From contig NZ_KB908037.1 in assembly GCF_000382305.1 (NCBI RefSeq), positions 1 to 38,754 of the forward strand: 38,754 nt of DNA. The letters run 5' to 3'. The position numbers and the translations under genes were made by a program. The notes below the pieces were generated by a model that was not told the origin of the DNA, ran no database searches, and saw only the letters and a program-made list of their open reading frames with translations. This DNA is from Vitreoscilla stercoraria DSM 513. Its GTDB lineage: Bacteria > Pseudomonadota > Gammaproteobacteria > Burkholderiales > Neisseriaceae. The stretch's first letter is position 1. The number at the start of each line of letters is the position of its first letter. Positions 35,046 to 38,754 of this stretch are shown piece after piece.

Positions 35046-35385
35046 GGAAATTTTCCTTTGCAATCGGTTCAAAGCAAACAATCATCCATCATCCATTGGA
35101 TTTCTGTCTGGAACGAAGCAGCAACTCCAATGTAAGAAAGATAATTTACTTTATTGTTTTTATGAGTACAATGAGATTTTAAAACCATTAATTAAATTTA
35201 AATAAATTGAAATGAAGCAGAGAAACTTTTGCAAATCATCTGATGGCTTATTGGAATGTGAGGATGGTTGGGCTGGCAAAAATGTTACTTATTTCAAATA
35301 TATTGGTATGGGACGAATGAGATTTGAAATTGTGTCATATTGAATTTTGTTTTACATTACAAGCGTCCTGTAACAAAGTAATGAC
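35046..35385. other. Intergenic region upstream of lpxK
   Basis: It holds the ribosome site of the divergent polyQ gene and one exact DUS-like 12-mer 13 bases before lpxK. The AT-rich stretch at about 35175-35215 may hold promoters, but no clear pair of boxes was assigned. Confidence 0.5.
35361..35372 (+). repeat. DUS-like 12-mer, exact, just upstream of lpxK
   Basis: AAGCGTCCTGTA ends 13 bases before the lpxK start codon, in the usual form acAAGCGTCCTGTAaca. Confidence 0.85.
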
Positions 35386-36402
35386 ATGTCTTATTTGATT
35401 GAAGAACATTGGCAGCAACCCAAATGGTATTTGACGCCTGTGCTCAAACCCTTGTCTTGCGTGTTTGCGCGGATTGCGCAGCAACGCCACCAAAATTTTT
35501 TACAGCACCCTGTTATGAAATGGCCTGTGCCGATTGTGGTGGTGGGCAATATTCATGTCGGTGGCGTAGGTAAAACGCCGATGGTGATTGCCTTGACCCA
35601 AGCTTTGCAAGAACAAGGCTTGAAAGTGGGCTTGGTGAGCCGTGGTTATGGGCGCAAGAGTTCGGAGGCGTGTTGGGTGAATCAAGACAGTCATGCTGCT
35701 GATGTTGGTGATGAACCTTTATTGTTGGTGAAAAAAACCCAAGCGCCGATGGTGGTGGCGTCCAAAAGAGTGGAGGCGGTGGCGTTATTGTTGTCGCAAG
35801 CGCAAGTGGATGTGATTGTGGCAGACGATGGTTTGCAACATTATGCATTGAGCCGTGATTTGGAATTGGTGGTGTTTCCTAGTGAGGATGTAGGTAGGGT
35901 TTTGGATGTGTTGCCCAATGGGCCATTGCGTGAAGCATTGCCGCGTTTGCAAAGCGTGAATGCGGTGATTGTCAGTCGTACTCAGGATTGGCAAGATGCG
36001 AAGGCATTGCAACAGCAATTAGGTCTATCTGCAAATGTGGCTTTGTTTCAAGCCAAGGTTACAGAAGGTGAGCTTTATGCTTGGAATACGCAAGAAGCTT
36101 GGCAAGGCAAACGATTGTTGGCGGTGTGTGGCATAGGGCGGCCTGAACAATTTGAACAATCATTGCAAAAAGTAGGTGTGAAGGTTGATGCGCTTAAGCG
36201 TTTGCCCGACCATGGTTTATTGGATTGGAATACCTTACCTGAAGGCATCGATGGCATCGTTACCACTGAAAAAGATGCGATTAAATGGCAAGGTGAGCTG
36301 CCATTACCTGTGTGGGTTTTGCCTATTAATGCTACAATCATGCCCAATTTGGCGACTTGGGTTATGGATCAATTGGCTTTGTCGCCAACACAGATTATTT
36401 AA
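35386..36402 (+). CDS. lpxK: Tetraacyldisaccharide 4'-kinase (lipid A biosynthesis)
   Basis: This 338-residue enzyme phosphorylates the 4' position of the tetraacyldisaccharide 1-phosphate to give lipid IVA, at the cytoplasmic face of the inner membrane. It has an N-terminal membrane-associated segment (LTPVLKPLSCVFARIAQQRH), the Walker A loop VGNIHVGGVGKTPMV (about residues 53-67), SRGYGRKS, GDEPLLL and the Walker-B-like VIVADDGLQHY. C-terminal CGIGRPEQF and TTEKDAIK are typical of LpxK. It starts the lpxK - Trm112-like - kdsB group, all serving lipopolysaccharide synthesis, with 11 bases to the next gene. Confidence 0.93.
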   Translation: MSYLIEEHWQQPKWYLTPVLKPLSCVFARIAQQRHQNFLQHPVMKWPVPIVVVGNIHVGGVGKTPMVIALTQALQEQGLKVGLVSRGYGRKSSEACWVNQDSHAADVGDEPLLLVKKTQAPMVVASKRVEAVALLLSQAQVDVIVADDGLQHYALSRDLELVVFPSEDVGRVLDVLPNGPLREALPRLQSVNAVIVSRTQDWQDAKALQQQLGLSANVALFQAKVTEGELYAWNTQEAWQGKRLLAVCGIGRPEQFEQSLQKVGVKVDALKRLPDHGLLDWNTLPEGIDGIVTTEKDAIKWQGELPLPVWVLPINATIMPNLATWVMDQLALSPTQII

Positions 36403-36413
36403 GGAAGAACATC

Positions 36414-36590
36414 ATGACACAAGCTCAATTGGATATTTTGGTTTGCCCTTTGTGCAAAGGCTCATTGCAATGGGATGCACAAACGCAGGAGTTGATTTGC
36501 CAAAGTGATAAATTGGCATTTCCCATCAAAGACGGCATTCCTTTTATGTTGGTGACCGAAGCCCGTCCATTGACTGGTGAACAGGAATAA
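36414..36590 (+). CDS. Trm112-family small zinc-ribbon-like protein
   Basis: This 58-residue protein has the pattern LDILVCPLCKGSLQWDAQTQ...LICQSDKLAFPIKDGIP. The CPLC pair and one further Cys (in LICQ) are visible, and the DGIPFML end is typical of the bacterial Trm112/YcaR family. Eukaryotic Trm112 activates methyltransferases; the bacterial role is unclear. The ATG has AAGGAAG just upstream. It sits between lpxK and kdsB, as YcaR does in many Gram-negative bacteria, 3 bases before kdsB. Confidence 0.88.
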   Translation: MTQAQLDILVCPLCKGSLQWDAQTQELICQSDKLAFPIKDGIPFMLVTEARPLTGEQE

Positions 36591-36593
36591 ACC

Positions 36594-37355
36594 ATGAGTT
36601 TGCCATTTGTGGTATTGATTCCAGCACGTTTGCAATCTAGTCGTTTGCCTAACAAGCCTTTGGCTGATTTGGGTGGCAAGGCGATGGTGGTGCGAGTGGC
36701 TGAGCGAGCAAGGCTCAGTGGTGCACAGCGTGTGGTGGTGGCAACAGACAGCGCAGCGATTTTAGATGTGTGTGCGCAAGCCAATGTAGAAGCGGTATTG
36801 ACCCGCGCAGACCACGACAATGGCACCGATCGCTTGGCAGAGGCTGCCAGCTTGTTGCATTTGCCGCCTGAAACGGTTGTGGTCAATGTGCAAGGCGATG
36901 AACCGATGATAGACCCGCAATTGATTCAAAACGTCGCAGCGTACTTGCATGAAAATCCTGTGCCTGTGGCCACTGCTGCGCATCATGTTGACAGCTCTGC
37001 GGACTTTTTGAATCCCAATGTGGTGAAAGTGGTGTTGAACAAGCAAAGCGAAGCGATTTATTTCAGTCGTGCGCCGATTCCATACCCACGTGATGAAATG
37101 GATGCCATCGGGCAAGGACAAGGCATATTGCCACCTGTATACCGTCATATTGGTATTTATGGTTATCGTACTGAGTTTTTGAATCTTTATACACAATTGT
37201 CAGCCTCGCCCTTAGAGTTGATTGAGAAACTCGAACAATTGCGTATTTTGTGGCATGGCCATCGCATAGGCGTGGTAGTGACCGATAATATTCCTATGGC
37301 TGGTGTAGACACGCCTGAAGATTTGGCGCGGATGCAGCAACAGTTTAAAGCATAA
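36594..37355 (+). CDS. kdsB: 3-deoxy-manno-octulosonate (KDO) cytidylyltransferase
   Basis: This 253-residue enzyme makes CMP-KDO, the donor for the first sugars attached to lipid A. The start FVVLIPARLQSSRLPNKPLADLGGK is the nucleotide-binding signature; VVATDSAAI, TRADHDNGTDRLAEA, VVNVQGDEPMIDP, IYFSRAPIPYPRD and HIGIYGYR are all KdsB motifs with the expected order. Length is normal (about 250). It follows the Trm112-like gene by 3 bases and shares its operon with lpxK. Confidence 0.94.
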   Translation: MSLPFVVLIPARLQSSRLPNKPLADLGGKAMVVRVAERARLSGAQRVVVATDSAAILDVCAQANVEAVLTRADHDNGTDRLAEAASLLHLPPETVVVNVQGDEPMIDPQLIQNVAAYLHENPVPVATAAHHVDSSADFLNPNVVKVVLNKQSEAIYFSRAPIPYPRDEMDAIGQGQGILPPVYRHIGIYGYRTEFLNLYTQLSASPLELIEKLEQLRILWHGHRIGVVVTDNIPMAGVDTPEDLARMQQQFKA

Positions 37356-37442
37356 ATCAAAGGGGCATATTCAAGCTTGGGCTTGAGATGTTCTCAAAAG
37401 AATTAATCGTGGTTTTTTATTGATTGAAACAAAGGAAAACAA

Positions 37443-38090
37443 ATGAAAGTATTGTTGTTAGGCGCTCCTGGTGCAGGTAAAGGCACTCAAGCTCAATTTA
37501 TCAAACAAGAATTCAACATTCCGCAAATTTCTACTGGCGACATGTTGCGTGCTGCTATCAAAGCAGGCACGGCTTTGGGCTTGGAAGCGAAAAAAATCAT
37601 GGACGAAGGTGGTTTGGTTCGTGACGACATCATCATTGGTTTGGTGAAAGAGCGTATCGCTGAAGCCGATTGTGCCAATGGTTTCTTGTTTGACGGTTTC
37701 CCACGCACTTTGCCACAAGCAGAAGCGATGCAAGAAGCGGGTGTGGTATTGGATTATGTGGTGGAAATCGACGTTCCTGATGCGGTGATTGTAGACCGTA
37801 TGTCGGGTCGCCGTGTGCATTTGTCTTCAGGCCGCACTTACCATGTGGCTTACAATCCGCCTAAAGTAGAAGGCAAAGACGATGAAACAGGCGAAGACTT
37901 GATTCAACGTGATGATGACCAAGCGCAAACGGTACAAAAACGTTTGGATGTTTACCACCAACAAACAGAAGTATTGGTGGATTTCTACGGTAAACAAAGT
38001 ATTGAAACAGGCTCTCCAGCTTACATCAAAGTAGATGGTACTCAAGACGTTGAAGTGGTGAAAACCCAAGTTTTGGCACAATTGAACTGA
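37443..38090 (+). CDS. adk: Adenylate kinase
   Basis: This 215-residue cytoplasmic enzyme interconverts ATP + AMP and 2 ADP. The P-loop is GAPGAGKGT (residues 7-15), the AMP site ISTGDMLRAAI, the FDGFPRT motif (about 81-87), and the long LID domain with SGRRVHLSSGRTYHVAYNPP followed by LIQRDDD. The sequence is strikingly like the Neisseria enzyme as I remember it, good evidence for the family of the host. The ATG has AAAGGA 7 bases upstream. A small hairpin TCAAGC-TTGG-GCTTGA (37371-37386) separates it from kdsB; its own terminator follows. Confidence 0.95.
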   Translation: MKVLLLGAPGAGKGTQAQFIKQEFNIPQISTGDMLRAAIKAGTALGLEAKKIMDEGGLVRDDIIIGLVKERIAEADCANGFLFDGFPRTLPQAEAMQEAGVVLDYVVEIDVPDAVIVDRMSGRRVHLSSGRTYHVAYNPPKVEGKDDETGEDLIQRDDDQAQTVQKRLDVYHQQTEVLVDFYGKQSIETGSPAYIKVDGTQDVEVVKTQVLAQLN

Positions 38091-38098
38091 ATCGTTTA

Positions 38099-38134
38099 AA
38101 CAAAAAACGCTGCCTTATTGGTGGCGTTTTTTTG
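38099..38134 (+). terminator. Intrinsic terminator of adk
   Basis: AAAAAACGCTGCC and GGTGGCGTTTTTTT pair, with two G-T pairs in the stem, around TTATT; the second arm ends in seven T. It begins about 10 bases after the stop codon. Confidence 0.82.
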
Positions 38135-38295
38135 TTTGATGAAAGCCAAAATTTTTTAAATCTCTTATTTTGGTGCAAACAGGTTTTGAGCTTACAATGG
38201 TTTGTTATCAAAGCCATTACCGAATGTAAAAATACAGATGGCTAAGACTTCTGGTTCCAATGTGGAGTCTAGTCAATGATTGGTATTTCGCTATA

Positions 38296-38338
38296 CAATA
38301 ACAAGCGTCCTGTAAAGTTTACAGGACGCTTGTTATTG
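38296..38338 (-). terminator. Inverted pair of exact DUS-like 12-mers, terminator of glyA
   Basis: The two exact copies (38303-38314 and 38320-38331) are the core of a perfect inverted repeat with 21-base arms (38296-38316 and 38318-38338) and a single centre base. It lies 20 bases beyond the glyA stop on the minus strand. This is the longest hairpin in the window and likely terminates glyA; adk already has its own terminator. Confidence 0.8.
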
Positions 38339-38357
38339 CTTCATCTTAATCTAAAAA

Positions 38358-38754
38358 TCAATCTACATATACAGGACGCTTAGCGCACAAAGCCGTTACT
38401 TTCACTGCAATCGCTTGCAACGCAGCATCATCGTTTGGTGTATCCAAAACGTCCGCAATCAAATGAGCCAATTCGCGCGTGTCGTTTTCGTCAAAACCAC
38501 GAGTGGTGATGGCCGGTGTACCCAAACGGATACCTGAAGTCACGAATGGTTTTTCAGGGTCGTTAGGGATGGCGTTTTTGTTCACAGTGATGTGTGCTTT
38601 GCCCAAAGCTTCTTCTGCCGCTTTGCCGGTGATTTGCTTAGCACGCAAGTCTACCAAGAATACATGGCTTTCGGTGCGGCCTGAAACAATGCGCAAACCA
38701 CGCTCGGTCAACACTTCAGCCAAAACTTTGGCATTGGCTTTCACTTGTTTGGCG
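38358..38754 (-). CDS. glyA: Serine hydroxymethyltransferase, C-terminal part (cut by window edge)
   Basis: The frame is open to the right edge of the window and covers the last 131 or so residues of GlyA, which interconverts serine and glycine with tetrahydrofolate. Diagnostic segments are GRTESHVFLVDLR, GKAHITVNKNAIPND, FVTSGIRLGTPAITTRGF and LIADVLD. The codon used as a start in this fragment is internal; the true start lies outside the window. The final codons AKRPVYVD contain an exact DUS-like 12-mer at 38370-38381, and a paired-DUS terminator follows. Confidence 0.93.
   Translation of the reverse strand, partial: AKQVKANAKVLAEVLTERGLRIVSGRTESHVFLVDLRAKQITGKAAEEALGKAHITVNKNAIPNDPEKPFVTSGIRLGTPAITTRGFDENDTRELAHLIADVLDTPNDDAALQAIAVKVTALCAKRPVYVD
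38370..38381 (-). repeat. DUS-like 12-mer, exact, at the 3' end of glyA
   Basis: TACAGGACGCTT on the plus strand; glyA reads it in frame as Lys-Arg-Pro-Val, four codons before its end. Confidence 0.85.

Overview
The window looks like chromosomal DNA of a moderately AT-rich member of the Neisseriaceae (Betaproteobacteria). Three things point there: adenylate kinase, KdsB and LpxK read like the Neisseria orthologues; the lpxK - Trm112-like - kdsB - adk order fits; and a 12-mer, AAGCGTCCTGTA, is scattered through the window in both orientations (14 exact copies, many near copies), sometimes as inverted pairs after genes. That is how Neisseriaceae DNA uptake sequences (DUS) behave. The 12-mer is not one of the DUS dialects I can recall; the nearest is the Kingella-type AAGCAGCCTGCA. 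Genus and species cannot be fixed by eye.

Layout. (1) 1-7150, minus strand: a decaying siderophore-uptake operon with FhuC-like ATPase, FhuD-like binding protein, FhuB-like permease (frameshifted), PvdE/SyrD-like cyclic-peptide ABC transporter (frameshifted at an A7 tract) and a TonB receptor (frameshifted, and cut at its 3' end by an IS256-type insertion sequence that runs off the left edge). (2) 7151-9131: an AT-rich gap, then a YkvI-like membrane transporter. (3) 9315-11386, minus: YejB and YejE peptide/microcin C importer permeases. (4) 11569-13079, plus: DUF455 ferritin-like protein and phosphoglycolate phosphatase. (5) 13437-19012, minus: an intact second siderophore locus with a PchR-like AraC regulator, Fur-like box, TonB receptor, RhtX/FptX-type MFS importer and siderophore-interacting flavoprotein with a DUF2470 N-terminus. 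(6) 19563-24004: a RegB/RegA-type redox two-component system divergent from a CioAB-type cytochrome bd oxidase with a DUF2474-like small subunit; the shared intergenic region holds a RegR/RegA-like palindrome and an FNR-like site. (7) 24359-29266, plus: hydantoinase/oxoprolinase-type subunits B and A, then an AraC regulator. (8) 29560-32582, minus: an orphan protein with a RiPP-leader-like N-terminus, D-serine dehydratase and a Rossmann/DUF2520 protein. (9) 33017-34656: roadblock/LC7 protein, LysR regulator and a small membrane protein. (10) 34893-35045: a polyglutamine mini-protein encoded by a hexanucleotide repeat. (11) 35386-38754: lpxK, Trm112-like, kdsB, adk, and the 3' part of glyA on the minus strand.

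The themes are iron acquisition (one dying and one living system), oxygen/redox control of a bd oxidase, and amino-acid-derivative catabolism. The most notable whole-window signal is the DUS-like repeat: apparently a distinct dialect, re-used as terminator hairpins and accommodated in genes as a few recurrent peptides.
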